Positions 26,601 through 34,512 are shown, numbered from the stretch's first letter. The stretch is 64,000 nucleotides of DNA from Pycnopodia helianthoides (GCA_032158295.1 CM063250.1:6807001-6871000); one strand, 5' to 3'. Program-made: numbers and translations. Notes: generated by a model not told the origin, from the letters alone.

Positions 26601-29600
26601 TTTGACCCGAGCAGAGTCTTTCTCATAGGTTCCGAGAAAGACTCTGCTAAGGTCGAAACGTCAGGCCATTAACTTTTTTGCATTTAGGTCCTTTTAGTTG
26701 GTAAGTAGTTTGCAACACAAATAGCTAAATCTACTTTCTGACATTATTATAGTGTACAAATCTAAAGGAAATCAATACAGTACAGGCAAAGTGCATGGAC
26801 TCCTCACAGGCACAAAGTGTGCATACATGAAGCCCAATAAAACTTTTCAGACACAACTTAATATCTTTATAAACTTTTTATTCGTAGTATTTTGCTTGCC
26901 AGTAACTGCTCTGGAATGCTCCAGGGGTACTTTGTTTGTAAGAAAGTTGGCATTATCTAGTCAGAATGTGGTATTCTTTTTCTTTGTTATAGGATACCTA
27001 CGGTAACTTTGCGGAGCTGAGACACATCGCTGACAGTATGATTAAGCAGGGACATCCCAGAGCTGACGACATCAGCGCACAGAAGGACTACATGGATACT
27101 GTGTGCCGGAGTTTTGCCTCCAGGCTAGAGAGGCGACGAAACCTGCTCATATGCTCCGTCAGATTCCACAGACTAGTCGAACAGGTAGGCTCAAGTCAAT
27201 CGCTTTTTAAGGCAGGATATACTTTTGGTAATTGTCTATTCTCACTTGGTCGATCCCATCATATGCATAAAATAACAAATCTGTGAAAATTTGAGATTAA
27301 TTGGTCATCAAAGTCACAAGAAAATAATGAAAGAAAAAACACCCTTGTTGCATAGAATTGTGTGCCTTTAAATGCCTGAAGCCTTTCTCAGATTCAAATA
27401 TTTTAGAAAGAAATTACCTCTTTCTCAAAAGCTACATTACTTCAGGGAGTTGTTTCTCACAATGTTTTATACTATCAGCAGCTCTCAGGTGCTTCTTACC
27501 AAGTAAATTTTTATGGTAATTACCACAAGTATCCATTGCCTTTAATCCAGGGCCAAATTTCATAAAGATGCTTTGGAAAACATTGGTGCTTAAGTATTTT
27601 CTGCTAATCGTAAATAAGCAGGATACCAGTCACAAATGATACATGTGTGACATTGTGTTTTGGCTGGTAACCTTAGTCTAGTAAGCATAATTTTGACCAA
27701 AACTGCTCACACAGTAATGAACCAGCTTTAAAAAGTACTTTTTGGAAGTATTCAATTTTGTTAAACACAAATATAAGGTCAGAAGTTATTATCATTTAAA
27801 AAAGTTATTGAGTAAAATTTATTCTGTTATTTCTGTTTTTACCAAAACATTTATTGATGGTCTTGTTGTGATGAACAAAATATTTGCTGATCAGGCTAAC
27901 AACCTGACTATGAAGCGCTTTACTGAAAATTCTGAACTTGACCCTCATAAACGATTTTGTGGTTTCCCTATAACTAAAGTGGAGAAGTTAAAGCTAAATG
28001 CTTTGAAATTGACAGAAGCAATGAAAGAAATTGTCTTTGTTCCCTTGGTATTTTTCCTTGGCGTTCTTGAGAATATACGCCTTACAGTTTTTGGCTATAT
28101 TTAGCCCATAACAAATGATTTTACAGGCTAGTGGAACATGTGGGCTCGAATCTCTTCCAGCTGAGGTCGTCTTTGGGGCGTGAGCAAAAAAAAACAATTT
28201 CTTGTTCAACTTGGACCTTTTCCTGAATGTACTGCAGTGCTCCTACTTTTTTTCATAATCTTTTCAAATTGTTTTCATAATTTAATTTTTATTTTCATTT
28301 ATTTCACAGTGTTTTGGCAAGATGGACATTCTTTTAGTGTTATGTGTAACTGAAATCACCGTTGAAACAGTAGACAGTGTCGAGAAAGCTCTAAGAGAGT
28401 TGACCGAACAGTCTGAGGAAGTTGGTGAGTTGATCGGATTCAGTTTTATATTCAAGTAGAACAGGTGTCCAGCACTAAAACAGCAAAAATACTACCTCTT
28501 GCTTCTGAATATGTCAGATCTTGAAGTTAAAAATATTTTCCACAGGACTCAGGTCTGGTGTCTCAGAAAGTTCTCAAGAGCTAGAAATATTTTGTAAAGA
28601 CTTTAAAAAGAAAATGCATGCCATGGTCTTGTTATGATGTTTAACTATATTTGCATGTCAGGCTGATTACCTGATGCCATACTCATTGAAAATCTGAACT
28701 TGACCTTATTTTTTAACACCTTCTGATGTGTATACCAGAATACACATCAGAACCAATCTTGCATCTTCAACAGAAAAAGATATCAAACACTTGTTACATG
28801 AGTTTACATTTCACAGCACATTTGGTTAGAAAAACACATGATTTTAAGGATTTATTTACAACAATTTAGAGTGCTCTCAGTTTTCATAATGAACGAAAAA
28901 AAGCAGCTTAAACATTTCTGCAGAACTTGAAATGTTTAATCTGTACATATGATTTGTGACAAATCTTTCTTTAGTTAGTTTATGTTAAGTTTCTTGAAAA
29001 CTAGTGGATTTATTGGCTGCACATCCCAGAGTTACACTCGTCTTAAACTCAGATTGATTCCTTTCTAAAAAATCAAAGCCTATGCAGCTGAAGATGGCAA
29101 AGGAGAAGGCCACTCCCTCCTAGACATGCTGTCCCTCCCCGTCAAGAACGCCTTCGGTAAAGACATCACTCCCGACTACTCCATCCAGAAAGAACACGTA
29201 GAGCAACTCCTGGCCGAGCTGGGGGACCGTAAGGCTAGATGTGACGAGATGTCCGATATGAGGAAACTCAAACTGCAGCAGATTCTACAGCTGAGAACCT
29301 GTGAGAGAGATGCAGACCAGGTGAGGATGGAGGAGATGTATGAATATGCATAAGTGTATATTAGCATTTTTGAATATGCATTATGCTGTTTGAATATGAA
29401 CAGTTGTCTAAGCAGGGAAGCACATGCATTCATGAACTTAAAAAAAATTGTTTTCACTATTTGCATCAAAGTTGATATTCATGTAATGTACTTTCATATT
29501 GGAGAAAAGCAATGTAGGTTAAGAAGAAATTCACACTTGAGGAGAAACACAGAATGAACTCATTGTTACTCAAGGTTGAACCCCGGAAATCCTAAAACCT

Positions 29601-32600
29601 CCAGGATAACCACGAGTTACCACCTGTTTAATTTTGCATTCCTCCGTTATCAAAATCAATAAGTTTTACTTTTGTAAAAAATGGTTCCAGAATCTTGACT
29701 TCGCCCTGCTCCCTTGGCCTTCCTTTGTGTGTACCATACCAATTTTGCTCTCTTCAAGTATATGTATGGATATTTTGTATGTATAGTTGTACTCTATCCT
29801 TTTAGCTTTGAGGAGAATCTTCTTCTTGAAATATAAGCCCATCTCTTAATAGTTCTTTTATATAAAAAGGGGAAAGCAAGTAAACATTTTTGATTGATTT
29901 TGTGATTTCAACAGGCTATAGCTTGGCTCCAGGAGTTACTGCAGGTAATGCTATCACAGCACGTAGATATCGGGCGTACGGCAGCAGAGGCGGAGAATCT
30001 ACGCAAGGATCACAACAAGTTTGAGGACACTGCAAGGGTGAGTACCTTATAACTTCAACGTACAAGATTTGATAACTTGATGTCATGAAATATAAATGGG
30101 AATGAGTGGCACAAATTCCACTGTTTTAATTTGGAAAACTGGGCCAGATTTTGTAGAGTTGGTCAGCAGAAAATACTGCTTAGTATTTTTTGTTTTGGCT
30201 GTGCGAATTACTGTAGGGAACCAGCAACAAACTATATTATACATTTGATGATATTATGGCTGGTAGTATCCCATTTCTGCAAAAGCAACAATTTTTCAGT
30301 TCTTAGGAAACCTGTGTGCTTAGCAAGCGTGTAATTTTTCAGGATTTGTCCTGATTTCAGGATTTTATTTAAATCTCCTCGAGCCTTCAAAGTTTTTTTG
30401 AAAGAAGTAAAGCAGTCACCAAAGGGAGAAAACAAATATTGTATTAAGTGATGATATGCAGAGCCTCTGTAAACCCTCCTGAATTGTTACATCTGAGAGG
30501 TTCTTGGTCTAGAATAAGGGGGAACTAAAGTCAGCAAATTATTTTCAGGAATTTTCACATTTTAAAAATTTCATCCATGGCTTTGAAATCTCTGTTTTCT
30601 TTTTATATGCTGTTACAATGCGATTGGATCTCTTAAAGGAACATTACAGAATTTGTTTTTGCTAACAAAACAGTTGCTGGCAGTGTAAACACTTTATGTA
30701 ATGCACCATATACATAAACTGACAAACCTGTAGAAGTTTGAGATCGATCGGCCATCTGGGTCACGAGAAAATAGTGAAAAACCGATTACACATTTGCATG
30801 AAATCATATGGATTCAACAAGTGACTAAAACGCTCACTGAGCGATAAACTCCAATCGGAAAATTAGTTTATTCATTTCTCATCAAATATGGCATTTCAGA
30901 CAGAAATATTTCAAGGGATGTTTTTTACTATCATCATTATTAGACCCTGTAAGTTTTATGTAAATCTGTGATCAAAAAGTATATTTTACAATTTTTTTCT
31001 TACCAATTCTGTAATGTTCGTTTAAATTACTTAGATTGCTCTGTGCTGAATCATTCTTTGGTTTGTCTTTTTAAGTCAATGTTTATTTTGGGGTTCTTCT
31101 TTCTTTCTTTTCTTGGCAATAATTCTCTGGGCTTTAGAACATATTTACAGCCGAATAATTTCTAACAAAATAGCTCCATGCATATCATTGAAACAAACGC
31201 CATACATCTAGTTCCTAGTTCAAAGTTGGTATCTGAAGTATAAACGATCTGTCTAGGGTAATTTGTGATGGTCTTGTTATGATGTTATAAGATAATTTGC
31301 ATGTCAGGCTGACTTACCTGATGATATTCATCGTTAATAATCTGAACCTGACCTCACAAAACCCCATTCTCACTCCTAAATCAGGAGACTGACCACCGTT
31401 AGAGAACACTTGTCAGAACGTTGAGAATACCCATGTGATTCTTTTCAAAATCATCACCTCTTGCAAAAGAAAAGGATCAATGGTTAACCTGCTAGTAATA
31501 AAATTATTTGTTTTTTTCATATTGTGTTTATAGGGCACTTACAACTATGGTAAAGAGTTACTGAGTGCAGCTCTTGTGCTTAGACGATCCCTCCGCTACG
31601 ACCCGGAGCCCAACCATGAAAAGGCGCAACTACTGGAACGAGCGTGGAGACGATTCTCACAGGGACTTGGTGAGAGGGCATCCAGGCTGTCTGTCTCCCA
31701 TATGTTCCAGAGAAATGCTGAGAAGGTAGGATGAAAGTTAAGTAGAAGACTTAAGGGGGGCGCAGAGTGTCAGAAGACTAACCAAGTAAATCCTCTGTGC
31801 TTGGAAATGTTTGTATGCTCAGAATTATGTAAACAATTTAAAATTTACCTGGTATGGCTGAGGTCCCTCTTTATTACCGTCACTGAATAGAAACAGTCAG
31901 CGACCAGAGTCACGTGACTCCATAGTGGGTATATAATGTAAACAAACCTAGCAAGGAACACGCAGTGTGCATGGAAAAACATGACTGCTTCCCACCTTGC
32001 GGCAGAAGCACTCGAAAGCAGCCATGCTTTTCCACGCACACTGCGCATTGCTTGCTTGGTTTGTTTACATTGTATACCCACTATGAGTCACGTGACACTG
32101 GTTGCCAATTGTGTCTATTTTTCCAGCTGGTGCTGTTTTTTGTTTTGTTTTTTTAACCGATCATTTCTACAAGTGCTTTTTGAAAAGTTTGTTTTTTTAA
32201 TGCAATATCTGCTACCTACTTTTTCCAACCTCTGAAGGAAAAGCCTTTATTTGTGATGGTCTTGTTATTATGTAATAAATATTTTGCATGTCAGGCTGAC
32301 TTACCTGATGATATTAATCGTTTGTAATCTGAACTAGACCACACAAATCACTTTTTAAAAAGTAATAACACAGGTAATATTTAAATGCGTGTAAGTTTGT
32401 GCAGGACAACTTTATTCATCAATTTACTGTGCATATGTGCTGGTAGATCAGCAAAATTACGTGACTATAAATAAGTAGGTTTAAACTTATAATTCCTGAA
32501 GTATTTGCAGTAATAAATCCATCGAACTCCATAAAAAAAGGGTTTGCTTGTATGGAATATATTGCTTAGCAAAAGTATTAGATAAATGTCAAGCTGGAGT

Positions 32601-34112
32601 TGCAAGATGTGTCTCCCCTTGGACTCTTTACCCCAGGGTAAGTGAAGAAAGTGGCGAGGACGTCTTCCCTCATGTAGTAGAGCAAAGCAAGTTATCTTGT
32701 AAATAATATCTAATTGACTTTGTTCTGACAGCTGATTGACCAAATGGACCTAGTGTGCCTTGAGCTTGCCCCCCAGATCACCTCCTCTGACCCCCTCACT
32801 AGCCAACGACTCCTAAATGCCTACACCCCACGACGAGACTCACTGCTCAGAGACTATGCTGATACCATGGCGATGGGTAGAGCTCTGTTAGATCGCATGG
32901 TGCTACCGATCCTCTCACCAGACAGGTAAATGGCCCTACCAGATCTCTTATATTACTTGCCAAACAAAAATAGAGTTGTTTTATCGTCAGGAGCTAGCAA
33001 AATATTTCTTTAAAACTGACCTTGCACTGACATAATGGTGTAATGGTGCTTTCTTTACCGAGAGCAACATTTGCAATGTCAGCTCATCAAGTGACAGTTC
33101 TAGAAAGAATAATTTTACCATAAATATCAGTTGTACCTCTGAGGTAGTTGAGACCTCTGTTTTAACTTATTTTAAATGTTATGAAGGAATCTTCTTTGAT
33201 ACATTGAAAAGATGTTTCTCAGATGAGATAGTTTTCTATTTCTTCCTCAGAACTGTCAAGTCTCCACGGGCCACCGTTCCAGATGAGCTCCAACCCCAAG
33301 TGACCAACATCAGCCAGAGACTTTCAGAACTAGAAGCCAAAAAACGAGAGATGGATAAGATCTGGGGTCACCCGGTCAGTTCCACTTCACCAGGGGGGCA
33401 GCGTTACGGTTCACAGCGCTCCATCCCAGACTGGCAGGATGTTGCCCAGAGGAGGGATGTTCTTGAGTCCGTGCCTATGACGCGAAGACAAGACAGTCAA
33501 ATGTCACCACCGGATCGAATGGCCCATGGGAGGACAGATCCCAGACAGGTGGCGTCTCCGGACAGAAGGACCCCTCATGGTAATGGACGGGTTGGTCCAA
33601 GCCACCAGAGGGGTCCAAGTTATGACAGATCCAACCAAGAGCAAGAGATGATGGACACTTCACCTAGTAGAACACCTGTACATCCAGGTCCTGTTGATGA
33701 TCGAGGGCGAAGGTTAGCCTCTCCTCATGATCAAATGTCTTCCCCTCGTGGTGGTATGTCTCCCGCAAGTAATCGGGTGTCTTCCCCGCATGATCGCATG
33801 TCTTCGCCTGGTGTTAGACAGCCTCCTGTTCGCAGATCAAGCGGACGACCTGGTTCGGTGGATGAACCAATCAGAGCAGTTGCTGTAGCCCCAGTTCAGT
33901 CTGCTCCTCCTCCTCCTCCTCCTCCATCAAGAACAGCCCCACCTAATGGCAGGATGGCCCCTCCCAATGAGAGAGTAAACGGTCAACCACCAGTGTCATA
34001 CACACCACCAAGAGATGACAAGCCTGAAGATGAAGCATTGCGAAAGCTGGAGGAGTTTGAAGCAATGGTGTATGAGGTGAGTTCTTCTCGTTTATTTTTT
34101 AAAAGAAGATAA
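13787..34112 (+). CDS. SESTD1: SESTD1-like SEC14 and spectrin-repeat protein (multi-exon gene)
   Basis: Spliced gene; coding exons at 13779-13841, 16570-16678, 20183-20273, 21836-21949, 22414-22530, 22684-22858, 23391-23620, 24622-24744, 26993-27184, 28310-28424, 29088-29320, 29915-30037, 31534-31725, 32732-32925 and 33251-34112. All have AG/GT borders and compatible phases. The methionine at 13787 gives MQASQISDLLKRKIAFLSGG, which lines up with the start of vertebrate SESTD1. Residues 1-162 form a CRAL-TRIO domain, residues 163-297 a helical linker, and residues 298-690 spectrin-type repeats that follow SESTD1 order. The final exon adds about 280 Pro/Ser/Arg-rich residues, giving about 974 aa against roughly 700 in vertebrates. 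Known biology: SESTD1 binds phosphoinositides and scaffolds TRPC4/5 channels and Dact proteins. Trio and kalirin share the CRAL-TRIO plus spectrin layout, but no DH-PH module is seen here. The 3' end is uncertain: either the TAA at 34110-34112 or splicing from the donor at 34077. Confidence 0.88.
13914..14050. mobile_element. AGGCCTG-ended MITE, copy 1
   Basis: Inverted ends ACAGGCCTTGAATTTCG and CGAAATTTGAGGCCTGC. Contains the palindrome CCACAGCAATTGCTGTGG. Closely related to 17045-17189. Confidence 0.75.
14626..14653 (+). repeat. GA dinucleotide microsatellite
   Basis: Uninterrupted GA run followed by a G-rich tract at 14659-14671. Confidence 0.9.
16570..16678 (+). CDS. SESTD1: SESTD1-like exon 3
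   Basis: Acceptor TTTGACAG, donor AAG|GTAATA. Encodes GGKDRRGGPIISFPAQ followed by an SLEDIATCVSYLATLP segment. The GG+DRRGGP motif is diagnostic of the SESTD1/Trio/kalirin branch of CRAL-TRIO domains. Exits in phase 2. Confidence 0.88.
17045..17189. mobile_element. AGGCCTG-ended MITE, copy 2
   Basis: Inverted ends CAGGCCTCGAATGTCG and AAATTCGAGGCCTGC with the same internal palindrome CCACAGCAATTGCTGTGG. About 145 bp. Confidence 0.75.
18813..19341. mobile_element. Dispersed MITE (family 4) with a nested AGGCCTG element
   Basis: Matches 62261-62651 in segments (GACACAATAAAAGTCACGGG region, ACCAACCGCATCTCTGGATG region, ACCAATCTGTAACCCTACC end). Ends form an imperfect inverted repeat (AAAGGTAGAGTCATA / AATCTGTAACCCTACCTTT). 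A reversed partial AGGCCTG-type MITE (about 19170-19253) interrupts it, so that one is younger. Confidence 0.68.
19788..19820 (+). repeat. AAAT microsatellite
   Basis: Tandem AAATA units (AATAAATAAATAAATAAATA), in intron 3. Confidence 0.85.
20183..20273 (+). CDS. SESTD1: SESTD1-like exon 4
   Basis: Acceptor AATTGCAG, donor CAG|GTACCA. Encodes the CRAL-TRIO core strand HGYSIITDMRTSTW followed by QSLKAFFKVLQ, matching the G-F-T-V-I-V-D-x-R-x-S-x-W pattern of the family. Exits in phase 0. Confidence 0.9.
21295..21425. repeat. Short AGGCCTGAT-ended repeat
   Basis: Bounded by CAGGCCTGATACCTC and GCATCAGGCCTGATGC. Related sequence occurs at about 46035-46185 (CCTTGAAATGATCCAGCAGAAAT and a final AGGCCTG). 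Confidence 0.5.
21836..21949 (+). CDS. SESTD1: SESTD1-like exon 5
   Basis: Acceptor CTCCATAG, donor GAG|GTGAGC. Encodes HSVYVIKPDAFWESKRASL, the conserved IKPD-FW segment of the lipid-binding fold, then a lysine-rich loop ending QYGFE. Phase 0 at both ends. Confidence 0.9.
22414..22530 (+). CDS. SESTD1: SESTD1-like exon 6 (end of CRAL-TRIO domain)
   Basis: Acceptor ATTTTTCAG, donor CAA|GTAAGT. Encodes TLMLSNLSKLTKFIDPGDLT followed by an EDFGGSLPYNHNEW segment. The DFGGSL-Y-H--W motif closes the SESTD1-type domain and differs from Trio, which has a less similar ending. Confidence 0.92.
22684..22858 (+). CDS. SESTD1: SESTD1-like exon 7 (helical linker)
   Basis: Acceptor TCTCTGCAG, donor CTTG|GTAAGA. 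Encodes a charged helical stretch from DFEKFIKDAEVVQKRF to SGVLQL. It matches the vertebrate segment that starts with FEKFTKE and leads into QTGHELL. Exits in phase 1. Confidence 0.85.
23391..23620 (+). CDS. SESTD1: SESTD1-like exon 8 (first spectrin-type helices)
   Basis: Acceptor GATCCACAG, donor AAA|GTATGT. Begins GHALLRRLKED, equivalent to vertebrate GHELLSEL, and continues as amphipathic helices with DRDRELGVHMDLSDLE near the end. Enters in phase 1, exits in phase 0. The following intron holds the first snoRNA-like element. Confidence 0.87.
23807..23891 (+). ncRNA. C/D-box snoRNA-like element, copy 1 (intron 8)
   Basis: Perfect box C ATGATGA (23816-23822) and box D CTGA (23880-23883). 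The outer stem pairs GGTC (23807-23810) with GACC (23888-23891). Internal D' is CTAA (23844-23847), followed by a relaxed C' (CTGATTATGA). The hairpin-like TCAGG...CCTGA spans D'/C'. It lies in the intron after exon 8, sense to the host gene. The region before box D (AGCGCTTTACTGAAAATT) is identical in copy 3, which defines subfamily A. Confidence 0.78.
24622..24744 (+). CDS. SESTD1: SESTD1-like exon 9 (spectrin module, 123-nt exon)
   Basis: Acceptor TTTTACAG, donor ACT|GTAAGT. Encodes VVDWIVGPGEKLLASQVKIG and then SLSEADQLRREHEKLELKC, matching the SESTD1 segment with WLEGPG and QALQQKHEEIE. This is the first of the 123-nt exons that open each two-repeat module. Confidence 0.9.
25159..25251 (+). 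ncRNA. C/D-box snoRNA-like element, copy 2 (intron 9)
   Basis: Box C ATGATGT (25174-25180), D' CTGA (25203-25206), C' CTGATGA (25212-25218), D CTGA (25235-25238). The terminal stem TGTGA-T-GGTC (25159-25168) pairs with GACC-TCACA (25243-25251). Spacing C-22-D'-5-C'-16-D is canonical. The guide before D' reads TTTGCATGTCAGG. Confidence 0.82.
25672..25922. repeat. Inverted repeat with 200-bp spacer
   Basis: TGTGCACAGCCACAATTATG (25675 on) reappears inverted as CATGATTGTGGCTGTGCA (to 25922). The arms are about 37 bp. In intron 9, after snoRNA-like copy 2. Confidence 0.65.
26605..26690 (+). repeat. Hairpin plus hammerhead-like remnant
   Basis: AGCAGAGTCTTTCTC and GAGAAAGACTCTGCT form a perfect 15-bp inverted repeat, followed by AAGGTCGAAACGTCAGGCC. 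GAAACGTC resembles the 3' core of hammerhead ribozymes seen in Penelope-like elements and retrozymes. Degenerate relatives occur near 44085 and 55738. Confidence 0.4.
26993..27184 (+). CDS. SESTD1: SESTD1-like exon 10 (spectrin module, 192-nt exon)
   Basis: Acceptor TTGTTATAG, donor CAG|GTAGGC. 64 codons, with FASRLERRRNLLICSVRFH matching the SESTD1 helix QLEFRQNLLQAALEFH. Phase 0 at both ends. The same 192-nt length recurs in three later exons. Confidence 0.9.
27207..27545. mobile_element. TTAA-flanked MITE, family 2 copy 1
   Basis: Left TTAAGGCAGGATATACTTTT, right inverted form AAGTATCCATTGCCTTTAA. About 340 bp; inserted 23 bp after the exon 10 donor. The internal region matches 60495-60867 along its length (for example CACCCTTGTTGCATAGAATT). 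Confidence 0.78.
27547..27690 (+). mobile_element. GGCC(C)AATTTCATA-type MITE
   Basis: Begins GGGCCAAATTTCATAAAG and shares AAGCAGGATACCAGTCACA with a reversed copy at 49262-49424. Weaker relatives are seen near 30139, 38795 and 50570. Confidence 0.55.
27850..27951 (+). ncRNA. C/D-box snoRNA-like element, copy 3 (intron 10)
   Basis: Perfect box C GTGATGA (27868-27874), box D CTGA (27932-27935). The stem TTTA-TGA-GGTC pairs with GACC-TCA-TAAA, with compensatory changes relative to copies 2 and 5. D' is CTAA and C' is relaxed, as in copy 1. Similarity to copy 1 continues patchily for about 140 nt downstream. Confidence 0.78.
28310..28424 (+). CDS. SESTD1: SESTD1-like exon 11
   Basis: Acceptor ATTTCACAG, donor GTTG|GTGAGT. 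Encodes CFGKMDILLVLCVTEITVET followed by VDSVEKALRELTEQSEEV, aligning with the vertebrate QLDGLLGMLCVDV region. Exits in phase 1. Confidence 0.85.
28625..28705 (+). ncRNA. C/D-box snoRNA-like element, copy 4 (intron 11)
   Basis: Box C ATGATGT (28634-28640), D' CTGA (28663-28666), C' CTGATGC (28671-28677), D CTGA (28694-28697), inner stem GGTC/GACC (28625-28628 with 28702-28705). The outer extension of the stem is weak here. The D' guide TTTGCATGTCAGG is identical to copies 2, 5 and 6. Confidence 0.75.
29088..29320 (+). CDS. SESTD1: SESTD1-like exon 12
   Basis: Acceptor CCTATGCAG, donor CAG|GTGAGG. Contains NAFGKDITP, then HVEQLLAELGDRKARCDEM and KLQQILQLRTCERDADQ. These match the vertebrate AYGKDVT, LRKQRCEDM and MVQLFKCEEDAAQ segments in order. 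Confidence 0.92.
29915..30037 (+). CDS. SESTD1: SESTD1-like exon 13 (second 123-nt exon)
   Basis: Acceptor TTCAACAG, donor AGG|GTGAGT. Encodes AIAWLQELLQVMLSQHVDIG and then LRKDHNKFEDTAR, equivalent to vertebrate VEWLSELLDALLKTHIRLG and LLEKHRKFVDVAQ. Same length and phases as exon 9. Confidence 0.92.
30322..30545 (+). repeat. Dispersed repeat D, copy 1
   Basis: Shares GAAAGAAGTAAAGCAGTCAC and the flanking CTGATTTCAG region with 59021-59281. Non-coding; intron 13. Confidence 0.65.
30633..31025. mobile_element. TTAA-flanked MITE, family 1 copy 2
   Basis: Same family as 4292-4692, in the same orientation, in the intron after exon 13. Inverted ends AAAGGAACATTACAGAAT and ATTCTGTAATGTTCG differ by single changes. 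TTAA at both borders. Confidence 0.82.
31262..31360 (+). ncRNA. C/D-box snoRNA-like element, copy 5 (intron 13)
   Basis: Box C ATGATGT (31279-31285), D' CTGA (31309-31312), C' CTGATGA (31318-31324), D CTGA (31342-31345). It has the longest terminal stem of the set: TTTGTGA-T-GGTC with GACC-TCACAAA. Lies about 240 nt after a TTAA-flanked MITE in the same intron. Confidence 0.82.
31534..31725 (+). CDS. SESTD1: SESTD1-like exon 14 (second 192-nt exon)
   Basis: Acceptor GTTTATAG, donor AAG|GTAGGA. Begins GTYNYGKELLSAALVLRRSL, matching vertebrate [20 protein letters not shown] almost position by position, and ends SHMFQRNAEK like the vertebrate AIAFHSNAEK. Confidence 0.93.
31885..32123. mobile_element. 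Foldback element with about 100-bp arms
   Basis: The left arm (31885 to about 31993) and right arm (about 32012-32123) are near-perfect reverse complements, for example GAGTCACGTGACTC near 31908 against GAGTCACGTGACAC near 32085, and GTTTACAT opposite ATGTAAAC. The loop is very short. Lies in intron 14, about 125 bp upstream of snoRNA-like copy 6. Confidence 0.72.
32250..32347 (+). ncRNA. C/D-box snoRNA-like element, copy 6 (intron 14)
   Basis: D' CTGA (32296-32299), C' CTGATGA (32305-32311), D CTGA (32329-32332), stem TTTGTG..GGTC with GACC.CACAAA. Box C is degenerate (ATTATGT, 32267-32273), so this copy may be decaying even though its stem and D' guide are intact. Confidence 0.7.
32732..32925 (+). 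CDS. SESTD1: SESTD1-like exon 15
   Basis: Acceptor TTCTGACAG, donor CAG|GTAAAT. Ends MGRALLDRMVLPILSPDR, equivalent to vertebrate VGKSLLDRLTVPVVYPDG. The first part (ITSSDPLTSQRLLNAYTP) is less conserved. Exits in phase 2. Confidence 0.88.
33251..34112 (+). CDS. SESTD1: SESTD1-like exon 16 with long Pro/Ser/Arg-rich tail
   Basis: Acceptor TCTTCCTCAG. The first ~45 codons (NISQRLSELEAKKREMDKIW then GHP) match the end of vertebrate SESTD1. About 230 further codons are disordered: repeated SSPHDRM-like units, many SP sites, a run of seven prolines from a CCT repeat, and a short charged helix (EALRKLEEFEAMVYE). A perfect donor GAG|GTGAGT lies at 34077. If it is not used, the frame stops after 11 more codons at TAA 34110-34112. 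Confidence 0.85.
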
Positions 34113-34379
34113 TGAGAGGCCATTCCATTAGGTTAGCCTACCGAAATGTTCAGACAGACTGATGTGTAATAATGGCTTTGTCCTTTATGGCGGCTTCCGG
34201 TTGTCTAGAAAAAAAAACTGTCGGTGCAGGCGATTATTTCCCCAAAGTCAGCATCTCTTTTAAGGAGGCACTACATGCAGTCAGAACCCTTTGACCCTGT
34301 GTAGTTTGTAGCTGTAAAAGATTATGAATCTGGGAACAGCTCTGAATAGACGATGGTTAGGTAAAACTAAAGAAGCAAT

Positions 34380-34512
34380 CTAAGTCCATGTCCAAAATAA
34401 TGAGTTCAGCAGTGGCTGTGGCCGGAATGCCGAAAACAATCCTATTCTTCAACGTTGTCATTGAAGCCATCGGCGATAGCCATAGCCGAAGTCGATTGAT
34501 TTGAACGGGGTA
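34380..34512. repeat. Dispersed repeat F, copy 1
   Basis: Contains GCAGTGGCTGTGGCC and GCCATAGCCGAAGTCGATTG, matched at 63291-63415. Short inverted segments (GGCTGTGGCC / GCCATAGCC) suggest a small foldback element. Confidence 0.55.

Noticed and set aside
27742..28104. 120-aa plus-strand open frame
   Set aside because: It runs across snoRNA-like copy 3 inside intron 10, and nothing in it resembles a conserved protein.
13787..34112. Trio or kalirin identity for the first gene
   Set aside because: The CRAL-TRIO plus spectrin layout is shared, but exon-by-exon matches follow SESTD1 and no DH-PH or kinase region follows.
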